Of a stretch of DNA of 64,000 nt, positions 22,901 to 31,910 are shown piece by piece (within the stretch, counting starts at the first letter, position 1; each line of letters starts with the position of its first letter). This DNA comes from Diphasiastrum complanatum (Eukaryota > Streptophyta > Lycopodiopsida > Lycopodiales > Lycopodiaceae), in the NCBI GenBank assembly GCA_029204225.1, contig CM055099.1:51975298-52039297 (forward strand), in the 5' to 3' direction. Made by a program: the position numbers and the translations under genes. The notes beneath the pieces are model-generated. The model was not told where the DNA came from. It saw only the letters and a list, made by a program, of their open reading frames with translations, and did not search any database.

Positions 22901-25900
22901 TTCCTACTTTTTTATTCTCTCTCTAGACTAATTTCGTGGGTCCTAGAGACTCATGCATGACTAGGAACTAGTTAACTACTATTCCTACCTAATACACTAC
23001 ATGCAAACAAAGAGAGAACTCCTACATGCCAATCGGCCTACTACCCTTGATTCTCAACCAAAAAATATAAAAAAGGGCTCTCCTCTCCTCAAGCTCTGAT
23101 TTTCTTGAGATCCTTGGTGGAGGAGAAATCGTGAGAGAGGGTGGAGAGCCTCCCCTTCCCAACATCTTTCCTCTTGGTGATTCGGTGGTATTGTCTACAT
23201 CAATTCTTGTATTTTGCTTATGTTCTTTCCATCAATTTTTATGCTTTCTTGTTGTCTCGAGTTTTAGATCCAATCAGCCATTCTAATTTTCTGATTTCTA
23301 CATGTACGCTGAAATCTACAGTTGCTCATAAGCTAATCAATACTTGATCAATCCTTGTCAAATCACTTGCAGAATCTTTGTTATGATTAGAGGTTTCCAT
23401 CGGGTGTATTCACATTAAATTCGGTGCTAATTCAGAGGAGATCTACACAATTTTCCAAATCAGATTTGCGCCTATCTTCAAGGCTGATTTCTGATTTTTG
23501 ATCTAGAAAACTATTCAGACATCAGTTTTCAGTTCAAGTTGGATCTAAGACTCTCCTAAGATGTTCTAGGCCTCCTGCATAATTTTCAGTTTTGCATGCA
23601 TGTTTCATGCTTACATGCATGTCACATGCATGTCTTGCATGTTGATGCATGTTCAACGCATGTGATCTTTTAAGTCTTAAGGCAACTTGTGGGCTTCGAA
23701 GATCCAAGATCCTACAAGCTTCTGCTAAGTTTTTGTCTAGAGTTGTGTTTTCACATGCTCTAGGCCATTCCGATTTGCATAAAAAACCAACAATGGAGAG
23801 AATAGGTGCCAGCGATGAGGTAAAAAATTGGACTATTGGATCAACAATTGACCACTAGGAAGGTGGTCGGGTAGCAAAGAATGTGAAAGTGATTATGTAG
23901 TCCAACAATGGGGAGAATGGTTGCTGTAGAGCAGCGCAGGATAGAAAAAGATGTCAAGAAGGGCAATGATTAGGCTATGGATGCTTTTGGACCACCAAAA
24001 ATGAGAGATAAGAGGCACTAATGCAAGCGTCTGAAGCTCTGCATTTTTGCGCCTCACGGACCAGTGCATTGTTTCACGCTCATGTACTCTATTTTTTATT
24101 AATCAAAGAGTGCAATTTTTTTGACACACACAACTGTTATTGTTCATTTGTGCATTATTACAAACTGCATTACATCTTGATTCTTGCTGCTACACTGACA
24201 CACTTTCGATCCACAACTGTCCATTGTAAGTTTTCGTTGCTAGTATCTCGATCCAGATTTTGATTCTGGACCTCTATCTTTGGAATCGATTGTTCGATTC
24301 CCATCGAGATACCAAGTTCTACTCTTGTGTCAGAACTCATTTTTGCTACACCACTGATTTTCGACATGGTATCAGAGCTTGTGGTTCAGTAATCTGCATC
24401 TCCATGCAGGTCATCAGTCTTGTTTCTAACAAGACATCGCTTTGAAAGTGTGCAGCTAGTAGTTTTTCGATATTGTTGTCTCTACTAGCGATCTCGCTCT
24501 CTTTACCAGAATGGATCCATTTTCTAGTTCATTTCTGATTGAAAAACTCGATGGAGAGAACTACCATCTCTGGAAGTTTAAGATGAAGGTCGTACTACTT
24601 GCCAAAGAACTGTGGGACATCGTTGATGGCACAGAGGTCAAGCCTGAGGTCGATGCAAACAACATCACCAAATGGAGACAGAGAGATGGCAAGACATTTT
24701 CCTTGATTACTCTGAACATTAAAGACTCTCAAATCAGCCATATTCAAACTGCTCAGACAACAAGGATGCTTGTAACATCCTAGCAACTCTCTATGATATC
24801 AGGGATGTTACATCCAAGTTACATATAAGGAATAAATTCTTTACATTTAAAATGTCTGATGCAAACACAGTATTCCAAGCCATCTCAATGCATTTAAAAA
24901 TCTCATGGAGCAGATGACTACAACCGGCTCAGTCATTGAAGATTTCAATGCAATAATGACCTTACTATCGAGTCTACTTGAAGCCTTCAAAACCTGGATC
25001 ACAATGATTTCGACCCAGCAGCATCTCACTCTATCAAGAGTCATTTTGATGCTACTTCAAGAGGAAATTAGACGAAATGGATCATCCGCCAGATCAGGAT
25101 TGGGATCCTCAAGCTCTATTCTCAAAGAAAAATCAGAAGATTTTAAGATTTTAGATCCAAGAAATCTACAAAGAAGTCAGAATGTCCTGACAAGAAGAGC
25201 AACATGCAGCCTAGATCGAATTTAGGATCGAATTCAGAGACTTCATTATTCCATCCAAGACAGAAACTATTATGTAAATACTATAAGAGGACTGGTCACC
25301 TTATAAAGGACTACATGACATTGAAATACAACAATGAAAAAAAGAAGCAGTTCCAACAACAACAACGACAAGCAAATGTTACAACTACCAGTCACTCGAC
25401 CCAGCCATAAGAGGAAAATGAAGCAGCCTTCATGACCAAAGTTGGAGAACTACATGATATCGATTCCTGGTATTTGGACTTGGGAGCAACACATCACATG
25501 ACTCACCACAGTGACTGGGTCCAAGACTACAAATCATTCACCCATTCTAGAGTTATACAATTAGGTGACAACTCATCTTATACTATTGAAGGTGAAGGAA
25601 TTGTCAGGATCAAATTTTAGAAATGTGATGTAAAATTTTTGTCCAACATTTCAAATCTTACCAAAAATCTGCTCTCAATAATCAGAATCACTAATTCTGG
25701 TCATAGGGTTGAATTCAATACAGAGGGCTGCACTATTCTTGACAAATAAAAGTTTTCAACACCAACAATTCTTAGACAAAGACAAGGACAAAGATGGAGA
25801 GGAGGACAATTCCTTTCAAGCTTCTATGTCAAAATTGAAGAAAAAAGATATCAAGTGTTTCTTTTGTGGCAAGGAAGGCCAGTATGTCACAAATTGCTTC

Positions 25901-28623
25901 AAGAATAAGAATCAATTCAAGCAAGCCAACATCTCTAATGAGAAAGAAAGTGATGCAATTGCAAGTGATGGAGGCTCTCGTATGGTATCAAGCTTCTCTT
26001 CTTGTCCTTTCAAAAAAGATGGTTTATGGTATATTGATAGTGGAGCTTCCTCTCATATGTGTAGCTCCAAGGAATCCTTTTCTACTCTTATGCCTTATGA
26101 TGGAGTCAAGAAATCCATCTATACTGCAAATGATTGTGAATGCAAAATTAAAGGAGTAAGGAGTATTCTCTTGAAAGTTGCATCTTCCAAAGTTTTGTCT
26201 CTCAAAGATGTGCTCTTTGTTCCAAAGCTCACTAAGAATCTTATTAGTGTTGGCCAATTGCTTGATAGTGGCCTTGATGTCAAATTTCATATTGACACTT
26301 GTGTGATCAAGAAAGAAGATGAGATTATTGCATGTGGATCTCGATTTCGAGGCACCTACAAATTGGATCTAAGAGAGAGTGCAAACTCTTGTGATATTGC
26401 ATATGTGACTAAGCTTTCCAAAGAAGATTTATGGCATAGAAGATTGGGGCATCCCAACTTCAAATCTATGCATTCTATGGTCAAAGAAGTCAAAGTAATT
26501 GGCTTGCCAAAGAGACTATCCAAGGATTTCAAGCCTTGTGAAGTATGTGCTATTGCAAAGTCACATAAGAGGCCATATCCAAGATCATCTATCAAGACTC
26601 ATCATTCATTGGAGCTTGTGCACTCGGATGTGCATTTCTCATCATACAAAAGCAAGGGAGGAGCCACTTGTTTTGTTATCTTTATTGATGACTACACAAG
26701 ATTTGCATGGTTGTATCTTCTATTCTCAAAATCTATGGTGTTTGATTATTTCCTCAAAATCAAAGCTCTTGTTGAAATGCAATACTTTTTCAAGATCAAA
26801 GCTTTGAGATGTGATGGTGGTGGAGAGTACATCTCTAACAAGTTTCATGATTTTTGTGAGCAAGAAGGAATCAAAAGGGAATTCTCTTATGCCTATTCCC
26901 CTTCTCAAAATGGGGTGGCCGAGAGGAAGAATATAGCTTTATGTGAGTGTGCCAAAGCTATAAGAATTGAAGCATCCTTGCCTAAGGATTTTTGGGGAGA
27001 GGCCACCACTTGTGCCAATTATCTATGCAATAGACTCCCTCATCTTGATCTTGGAGGAAAGACACCATATGAGATATTACATAAAGAGAAGCCTAAGGTT
27101 GATCACCTTAGAATCTTTGGATGTGTTTGCTTTCCTCATATTCCTTTGGAGACTAGAAAGAAGGATGATCCTAGCTCAAGCAAAGGAGTTATGGTGGGAT
27201 ATTCATCTACCAAGAAGGCCTATAGAGTCTACATACTCTCTACTTCCAAGGTTTTTGAAAGTAGAGAGGTCAGTTTTTATGAAGACCAAAAGATTACCTT
27301 GGATGGAACCGAGATCAAGGCATCTCATGATGCATCTTCTATTATCTCTATTGCTGACAATCATGATGTGATGCGGTCGAGGTTTGAGGAGGAGCATCCT
27401 CATGTATTCTCACCAAGAAGATCCATGCCAAGAGAGATCCGAGCCCAAGAGGCTCTCATACATTGATAAAGGCAAGCAAGTGGATGTTGAATCCACCAAT
27501 TATGCATTTTTTTTATCTCTCATGAAGAACCAAGAAGTGTTCAAGATGCACTCCATTCAAAGGAGTGGTATGAAGCTATGAAGCAAGAGTACATGAAGGT
27601 TTGATTATCAACAATACTTGGGAGCTAGTGGATCCACCATCCAACAAGCATATTATTGGTTACAAATGGGTTTTTAGAATCAAGTACAATAATGATGGTT
27701 CCATCAACAAGCTCAAAGCAAGGCTATGTGCAAAAGGATTTGCTCAAATCCAAGGTCTTGATTATGAAGAAACCTTTGCACCCGTTGCAAAGATGGTGAC
27801 TGTAAGAATCATCATCTCTATTGCTTTCCACTTGAAATGGAAGATGTTCCAATTAGATGTCTCCAATGCTTTTCTCAATGGATATCTTGAGGAGGAGATA
27901 TATTTCTTGCTTGATATGCTCTAGTAGTAGTAGTATTCGTTGTTCACTCTTCAATTCAATCAAACATTTTATGGAACTTCGAAATATTTGAGAAAGACCT
28001 TTTATTGCAAGGGAGTGCTTCTATATAAACATCAAAGCAATATCCTACATTTATCAATAAATAATGTTGCACACAATATCTCATAGAGAAAAATGTGTAG
28101 GGCTTGAGCAAATGATCATGCTCTTTGGAATGAATTCCATTATTTGTCTTATATCATAATACATAAGCCTCATGATAGATTTGTTATGATAATAAGCAGT
28201 TGAAACTTGTAGATCTAAGTCAACTATTCAAGGGATAGATAAGTTGACTTGTATTTTATCTTGTTGTATCCATGTTATCTTATTTTATGTTGTTTTGAAG
28301 ATTTTGAAAAATCATTTAGTTCTTAAATTATGGTGTAGGTAAGTAATACTCTAGAGGGATTCCCCTATTATAGCTTTATTTGATGAACAATGACATTGCA
28401 GATGGACGGTTTCACAGTTACAATTGAAATCCTCAAAAGGTTCAAAATTGGAGAAAGGCCTCTAATAATTGCACTAACTGCAAATTCAGATGCACATACT
28501 CGTCAAAGATGCTTTGATGTTGGAATGGAAGGTGTACTTACGAAACCCATTTCGTTAGAGATGATAAAAATTGAGTTGAGTGCATTGTTAGAAAATTTTA
28601 AGTATCATGGTTGTTCATCATGA
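7060..28623 (+). CDS. Ethylene receptor (ETR-type hybrid histidine kinase), 5'-incomplete, 7 exons
   Basis: Ethylene receptors sit in the ER membrane, bind ethylene through an N-terminal copper-binding transmembrane domain and restrain the hormone response through Raf-like CTR1. Exons seen: 7060(uncertain)-7395, 7726-7974, 16903-17397, 17596-17871, 17980-18135, 18570-18740 and 28402-28623 (TGA). All six introns are phase 0 with GT..AG ends. They encode about 634 residues: GAF, dimerisation/HisKA, HATPase and a complete receiver. An intron falls at ADQ|V, a position I recall from subfamily I receptors. H-box, N, G1, F and G2 boxes and receiver Asp-Asp/Asp/Lys are all present, so kinase and phosphorelay could be functional. 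The roughly 120-residue ethylene-binding domain is not found, so it lies left of the window or is lost. A cytokinin receptor or CKI1 is less likely because of the GAF domain. Introns of 8.9 and 9.7 kb are loaded with transposons. Confidence 0.88.
8357..8364. repeat. hAT target-site duplication, left copy
   Basis: ACTCGAAT lies immediately before the left terminus CATAGG and is identical to 14611-14618. Confidence 0.92.
8365..8450. repeat. hAT left subterminal palindromic repeats
   Basis: About six copies of GGTACCGCGG-type sequence occur, including two perfect 14-bp palindromes GGTACCGCGGTACC at 8418-8431 and 8437-8450. Such subterminal repeats are typical transposase (BED finger) binding arrays in hAT elements; binding here is inferred. 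Bases 8451-8750 are AT-rich then CT-rich leader. Confidence 0.85.
8751..13070 (+). CDS. hAT transposase with BED zinc finger and AT-hook tail (4 exons)
   Basis: Exons 8751-10624, 10739-11084, 11178-11339 and 11442-13070 join in frame through GT..AG introns to give 1,336 residues. The ATG at 8751 was chosen because the BED finger starts just after it (C33-x2-C36..H50, C67 possible). The catalytic triad by hAT analogy is D380 in MSDGWTD, D443 in VTDNATNC and E748 in CERNWSTW. CAAHGIDLLMGDIG (DUF659-type region) and the dimerisation segment RRNRLSVSQLERLV are present. Two disordered Pro/Ser/Thr-rich segments occur, one after the BED finger and one in exon 4. Exon 4 also has three 30-bp tandem repeats (GAQDD.E units, about 12036-12110) and two AT-hook-like motifs, RKRPGRPKG (1231-1239) and GRRGRPRR (1252-1259). 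Cut-and-paste activity is inferred from family and intactness. Confidence 0.9.
13594..13959 (-). CDS. Antisense charged coiled-coil ORF inside the hAT element
   Basis: The minus-strand frame gives 121 residues from the ATG at 13957-13959 (an open frame continues upstream to GTG at 14001). Composition is highly charged: an amphipathic Arg/Glu/Gln-rich helix (EARRKLEEDIRRHNERHRKQ), a Pro-rich hinge (PEPEPPAPAVDPVPAV), and a second Arg/Ala/Glu helix ending in an acidic tail. It lies between the transposase stop and the right terminus, convergent with the transposase. I do not recognise a family. It could be an accessory protein or a remnant of a host fragment picked up by the element. Expression is not shown by the sequence. 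Bases 13071-13590 hold nothing clear. Confidence 0.5.
   Translation of the reverse strand: MAERIPPKPEGEARRKLEEDIRRHNERHRKQEADIREMLRQTRQRNPEPEPPAPAVDPVPAVELDLDEQIGMNFTRRQLIMVRERAARRRANQEAARANREAEQERQNNAPDEGEESVEDQ
14181..14351 (+). repeat. Two tandem copies of an 85-86 bp unit near the hAT right end
   Basis: The unit starting CATGTGCCTC at 14181 is repeated at 14266 with a few substitutions, and a third copy begins at 14352. Both copies carry CCCCCATGTGATGCT and GTTGGTCTCCCATTGG. It lies inside the element, upstream of the antisense ORF. Confidence 0.85.
14509..14610. repeat. hAT right subterminal repeats and terminus
   Basis: Repeated GGTACCG and CGGTACC motifs (five or more) include GGTACCGCGGATCCC near 14521, mirrored on the left end at about 8386. 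The terminus reads ..GTACCACGAGGAACTATG, the inverted partner of the left end. Confidence 0.85.
14611..14618. repeat. hAT target-site duplication, right copy
   Basis: ACTCGAAT lies immediately after the right terminus CTATG and is identical to 8357-8364. Confidence 0.92.
14840..15246 (+). repeat. Copia LTR remnant with primer-binding site
   Basis: Four imperfect 25-27 bp tandem units (TTTGGCTTTCC..TTCC..TGACCC type, about 14978-15082) are followed by a TATA-like GCTATATATTAC and then ACATGGTACTAGAGTA at about 15231-15246, a decayed form of the initiator-Met PBS TGGTATCAGAGC. Left end uncertain. From 15247 to 16900 no coding domain is recognised. A 60-codon minus-strand frame at 15960-16142 is unassigned. 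Confidence 0.45.
16903..18135 (+). CDS. Ethylene receptor exons 3-5: HisKA and HATPase
   Basis: Exon 3 begins VVVALSHATVVEESMQARDL and holds the H-box AVMNHEMRTPMHAI; the phosphoacceptor His is codon 17053-17055. The N-box is split by an intron (FLNV|VGNSIKFT). Exon 4 has G1 (VEDTGIGI), F box (LFHKFVQ) and G2 (GGSGLGLAIA). Exon 5 has the LMGGKIRLESEGLGKGS end of the ATPase fold. Exon lengths 495, 276 and 156 are all multiples of three. Confidence 0.92.
18570..18740 (+). CDS. Ethylene receptor exon 6: first half of receiver domain
   Basis: The exon reads VLVVDDNAINRIV..LLLDLSMPE. The acidic pair is at 18582-18587 and the phosphoacceptor Asp is codon 18723-18725. The donor is GAG|GTCAGA, weaker than the others. 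The receiver is completed only after a 9.66 kb intron. Confidence 0.92.
19605..20353 (-). pseudogene. Ty3/gypsy integrase remnant, minus strand
   Basis: The minus strand gives WYDISMDFIPGLP..LVVVDRLSE (integrase core start, about 20165-20054). After a frame change comes HDWDQHLYLAENSYNSSV..SSAQEI (core end, about 19995-19840), and then KLAPYYYRPFRIVKCL (C-terminal domain, about 19700-19630). It has frameshifts and an internal deletion. It lies in the last intron of the ethylene receptor, antisense to the gene. The intron stretch 18741-19600 has no recognised content. Confidence 0.8.
20655..21080 (-). pseudogene. hAT transposase remnant (DUF659-type), minus strand
   Basis: The minus strand reads VPPAYEAIREKLLQIEKAKL (about 21045-20985), then TIVQFIGDGKASNRVAEKL..LWFTPCMVHCLNNLLKDVDKVEW (about 20850-20660). 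This matches the hAT block that normally reads VTDNA.NY..A..L....P.L.WTPCAAHC. The catalytic Asp segment is altered and stops are present. It is a different hAT lineage from the intact element in intron 2. A degenerate continuation may extend to about 20400. Confidence 0.6.
21085..21335 (-). pseudogene. Copia reverse transcriptase remnant, minus strand
   Basis: The minus strand contains VMYVDDLIIIGSD (the YVDD catalytic box, about 21260-21220), followed by SSEFDMKDLGSLQYFIGNA, characteristic of Copia RT. Stops flank it. It abuts the hAT remnant directly at about 21080. Confidence 0.75.
21500..22640 (+). other. Intron stretch with a possible polypurine tract/LTR start
   Basis: AAAAGTGGGGGTAG is followed by TGTTGGGGTTAATG at 21519, which resembles a PPT and LTR start. 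Only AT-rich noncoding sequence follows, with AGAGAGAAAGTG-type repeats near 22180-22225. No gene is seen. Confidence 0.3.
22787..24378 (+). repeat. 5' LTR and primer-binding site of a Copia element (left end uncertain)
   Basis: The LTR end ..TTTTCGACA is followed directly by TGGTATCAGAGC at 24367-24378, a perfect initiator-Met primer-binding site. A TATA-like AATATAAAAAAGG lies near 23065. A cluster of CATGCATG motifs lies at 23594-23662. The left boundary is placed tentatively at TGTGGCAACTCC near 22790. Confidence 0.55.
24511..25741 (+). pseudogene. Copia gag and protease (element A of a chimera)
   Basis: The gag starts at ATG 24511 (MDPFSSSFLIEKLDGENYHLWKF, UBN2-type). It continues through a stop and frame changes near 24781-24900 (DVTSKLHIRNKFF, MEQMTTTGSVIEDF) to about 25200. 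A zinc-knuckle-like CKYYKRTGHLIKD (second Cys replaced) lies near 25272. The protease DSWYLDLGATHHMTHH (25462-25510) has DLGA in place of DSGA. The frame breaks at 25618, and homology ends near 25741 where another Copia begins. Confidence 0.85.
25742..27466 (+). pseudogene. Copia zinc knuckle-protease-integrase ORF (element B)
   Basis: One long open frame (about 575 codons from 25742) has a CCHC knuckle in which His is Gln (CFFCGKEGQYVTNC), a second, intact-looking protease start (WYIDSGASSHM), and GAG-pre-integrase (LWHRRLGHPNF). The integrase has CEVCAIAKSHKR and the three acidic residues in HSDV, RCDGGGEY and NGVAERKN. GCVCFPHIP and KKAYRVYI follow. The frame is lost at 27466. This is the best preserved retroelement coding frame in the receptor's last intron, and it is in sense orientation with the receptor. 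Confidence 0.88.
27467..27924 (+). pseudogene. Copia RT N-terminal fragment, truncated
   Basis: After frameshifts, 27601-27924 reads NNTWELVDPPSNKHIIGYKWVF..LDYEETFAPVAKMVTVR..QLDVSNAFLNGYLEEEIYF, the amino half of Copia RT. It stops before the YVDD box, and neither RNase H nor a 3' LTR follows. The remainder to 28401 is plain intron. Confidence 0.88.
28402..28623 (+). CDS. Ethylene receptor exon 7: end of receiver domain and stop
   Basis: The acceptor TTGCAG is followed by ATGGACGGTTTC (MDGF, directly continuing MPE from exon 6). The exon contains LIIALTANSD (the conserved Thr) and VLTKPIS, with the invariant Lys at codon 28543-28545. It stops at TGA 28621-28623 after ENFKYHGCSS. No further domain follows. 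Confidence 0.92.
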   Translation: MDGFTVTIEILKRFKIGERPLIIALTANSDAHTRQRCFDVGMEGVLTKPISLEMIKIELSALLENFKYHGCSS

Positions 28624-29387
28624 ATTAGCATTGTGTTGTTGTCAAACTCTTCTAGTTGTTGTAAATGTACCATAATTTTTAGTAATTTTTGGAAAAGAAT
28701 CATATTGCATTTCAGCGGCAATTGGAGCATGAAAATGGCAAATTTGAGAGGAGAAGGTTATGATTTTTTTCTCTTGTGATTTTAGATTTATAAAAAAGTT
28801 TGATGAGTTAATTCATCAAACAAAAGTAATCTCTACTCACTGCCCATGATGAGTTAGTTTGAAATGTTCAGTTTGTTGTCTTGTTACTTGAGTAGTACTT
28901 CATTGCATAGCAAGGAATTAGTTCATGAGTATAGTGTTCAATTAACAAAGATTCATATTAAATTCAATATTTACATTGCTTTCTCTTAATATAAGTTTTA
29001 GCAGTTCTACTTCCAAGTATTTGTGCATCTTCTCAAGTATGTGTTAGTCCTCTCATTGTTGCAACTCATTGTGCTATGTGATGTTGGATCTAGCTTAGGA
29101 ATACACGTAAATCTCAATGTCAGATTCAAATGTCCAAAATGTATAACCTAAAGAGTGAGGCATAAATCAAAACACTTTAATCTATTTTACGTACAAACAT
29201 TTTATATTTGGATGTAAAGCATTGGCACTTAATGGGAGACTCTAGAAATGCACATTCTTGCACGGCACAGAGAGAATTTATAGTTTGAGCACAATCATGA
29301 TGGGAATATATTATCCTCACGCACGCACGAACGCACAGATATATCTATATACACATTTTCAAAAAAGCATACATTATCGCGCGCGCA

Positions 29388-29572
<185 letters not shown>

Positions 29573-30013
29573 TGGCAATGTGTATTCCTTTTTGTTGTCA
29601 TGTATCATAAGAGCATCTAGTACAAAGTTAATTATGTTTTTTGATGAAAGATAAATAGACTTTAGGGAGCCACATACAGAATGAAAAATTCTAAAACCTT
29701 GTTCTAGATGATTATATAGATACTACTATGATTGTATAAATTTTTTTATAGATTCGTTGTGAGGGGTTGCATATAGTTGTGGTCATTTTGATAGCTGGTT
29801 AGTTCTATTCAATCAATTAGCAATGTGGAATAAGAAACATACAGAATGAGATAAAACAAAAAAAGATCGTGAACCGTATTAGAAATAATGCGAAAATAAG
29901 AGAAAGCTAGTAAGTGGCATTCATGCATTAAGATGCTTGAAAGGTAATTAACTTAATAACACAACAATATTACATTGATTGAAAGCAATTAAATGTTATA
30001 CAGAGTTCTCAGA

Positions 30014-30500
30014 TCAGTTCAAAGATTGATAGTATAATATTAAGACAATCGATAAAGCAATAGCACTCTGATTATCACAGGATAAAATTGTAGGGCTGTA
30101 CTGATACAGATTAACATCTGACAATAAATTTCTCAACCAAAACACTTCCTTAATAGATTGAGAAGCAGCAATATATTCTGCTTCTGTAGAAGAAAGTACG
30201 ATAGAGGTTTGCTTACGACTGTTCCATGAGTTAGGACTGTCATGAAGGTGCATGATTGAAGCTGCAGTCCTCACTTCATACTTCTGCTTTAATCTTTTCC
30301 ACGCTGCATGGCTGCTTTCATAGTCTTCACTCTGCATGAGTAGATCTTCATTTATGGACGACACAATGATCGTCATTGCGCGCTCATCCTTTCTGATCCA
30401 TTCAGCTCTCCTCGGGTCTCCCTCTGGAGGCTGCACTTCTGAGAGCTCGGTCACCGACCAAATGCCTTTGCCTTTAGGAGTGTTTTGATTTTGAATTTCC
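30014..30500 (-). pseudogene. Copia deletion derivative: gag joined to RNase H
   Basis: The minus-strand frame 30454-30014 reads a UBN2-type gag (RAEWIRKDERAMTIIVSSI..AAWKRLKQKYEV). It then passes without a stop into the Copia RNase H end (RKQTSIVLSSTEAEYIAASQSIKEVFWLR..CDNQSAIAL). Protease, integrase and RT are missing, so an internal deletion joined the two in frame near 30235. The gag reading continues upstream of the non-ATG start to about 30500. From 30500 to 31340 no gene is seen. Confidence 0.85.
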
Positions 30501-31347
30501 AGATTCTATAATTTGCACCATCAAGACTGACTGTTGCTCAAACACTCGGCACAGTTCACTTTGTTTCTATCACATATACCTTATATATCATTCTCATTAT
30601 CATGCTCTCATTATGATTTTAAACATGTATAAATATAGAGCATCATTTTTTTGACAAATACTTGGGAATTATGATTGTTGCCAAGATAAGTACTTAAACA
30701 AGGTGGAAATTTGATTTCTTGTATTCTTTACAAGTAGCAGTAGATATTTGACATAGTTAGGATTGTATATGAGTTTTGTCATCAATGCGTCAATTCTCGA
30801 CTTTTGTGACCTTGTGAGATTCTCTCATGTATTTTCTTAGTTTGTTTTTAGTCAAATAAACTTCGTTAATTCCTATAGAAAGCATCAAAGGTTTCACTTA
30901 TATCTGATAGATAGAAAACTAGCACACAATTCAACCTATTTTGCATCTAATTGGCAAGAGCTTTTGAACGCCACAATAAAACTAGAAATAATTGATCTTC
31001 ACATCCTGTCACACACGTGGAAAGTATAGTACTTTGTTCAGATTCAGATCTATTCATTAGACGCAAAAAGTATCACATTCATCATTCATCAATTCCTCGT
31101 TAAAGAGCAAACTTGCCAAAATCACCATCTCTTGATAATCTCTCAAAGTATGTACAAAATGAGCTCTCAATCCATATCCAATGATCTCGAATATGAGATT
31201 AGGTAGAGTCCCAATAGGGTAGACCCTAAACCCCTGGCTATCAAAGTCTTAGATCATGCATAATTACCCTCTAGGTAGCTCGAGTCAACTGTCTTACAAA
31301 AGTAGGTGGCCGACCTCATAAAAAATCCCAATCATCTAGGAACATCA

Positions 31348-31548
31348 TGATATAATTCACTTTAGAAAAATATTTATTTAACTAATTCCATTTCATTATC
31401 AACATGAAAAAAAAAAAAAAAAACCCTCATCATAATACAATTCACTTTAGAATATATATATATATATATAACCTCATCATAATATAATTCACTTTAGAAA
31501 TATATTTATTTAACTAATTTCATGTCATTATCGACATGCAAAAAAAAA
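31348..31548. repeat. Duplicated ~75 bp AT-rich unit
   Basis: ATAATTCACTTTAGAAA..ATTTATTTAACTAATT..CAT..CATTATC.ACATG followed by an A-run occurs at about 31350-31420 and again at 31470-31548. A partial copy ending in a (TA)n tract lies between them. Confidence 0.85.
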
Positions 31549-31551
31549 ATT

Positions 31552-31910
31552 GTGTGGATAATCCACGCAGAAGATATCCTCACGTGGATATCTTTAACGT
31601 CCGGTCTGGTCCGGTGAAGTTGTTGTACAAATTGAAATCAGCGTGAATTATCCACGCGAAAACTGCCTTTCGACGCCGCCAAGCTTCCCTCCCAAATAGT
31701 TGCCGGAATTTTCAAGATTCACTTTGGCGTGGATAATCCACGCGCATAAATTTTTGGCGCCGTGTCAAAAAAACACCAGTGGACTGGCCGGAGACGTGTC
31801 CAAAAACTTTTTGTCGTGGATAATCCACACGTGTATGTTCTATGCAAACAAAATTTTGGAAAATCGACTAAGTGTCAGGTGTCGCATGGATACTCTGCAT
31901 GGATAAACAT
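31552..31910. repeat. Array of GTGGATAATCCAC palindromes
   Basis: Near-identical 17-bp 8-1-8 palindromes based on GCGTGGATAATCCACGC occur at 31552-31568, 31641-31657, 31727-31743 (perfect) and 31814-31830. A related inverted repeat GATATCC-TCACGT-GGATATC is at 31573-31592 and a decayed copy lies near 31884-31902. The block is more GC-rich than its flanks. It contains no ORF of note. The next 1.2 kb (31910-33130) shows no gene. Confidence 0.85.

Noticed and set aside
16903-28623. Cytokinin receptor or CKI1-type histidine kinase
   Set aside because: The upstream GAF exons (HELELIEAVADQ) and the intron at ADQ|V point to the ethylene receptor family.
31552-31910. CRISPR-like array
   Set aside because: Repeats are palindromic, of variable spacing and only four to five in number, and the window is plant nuclear DNA.
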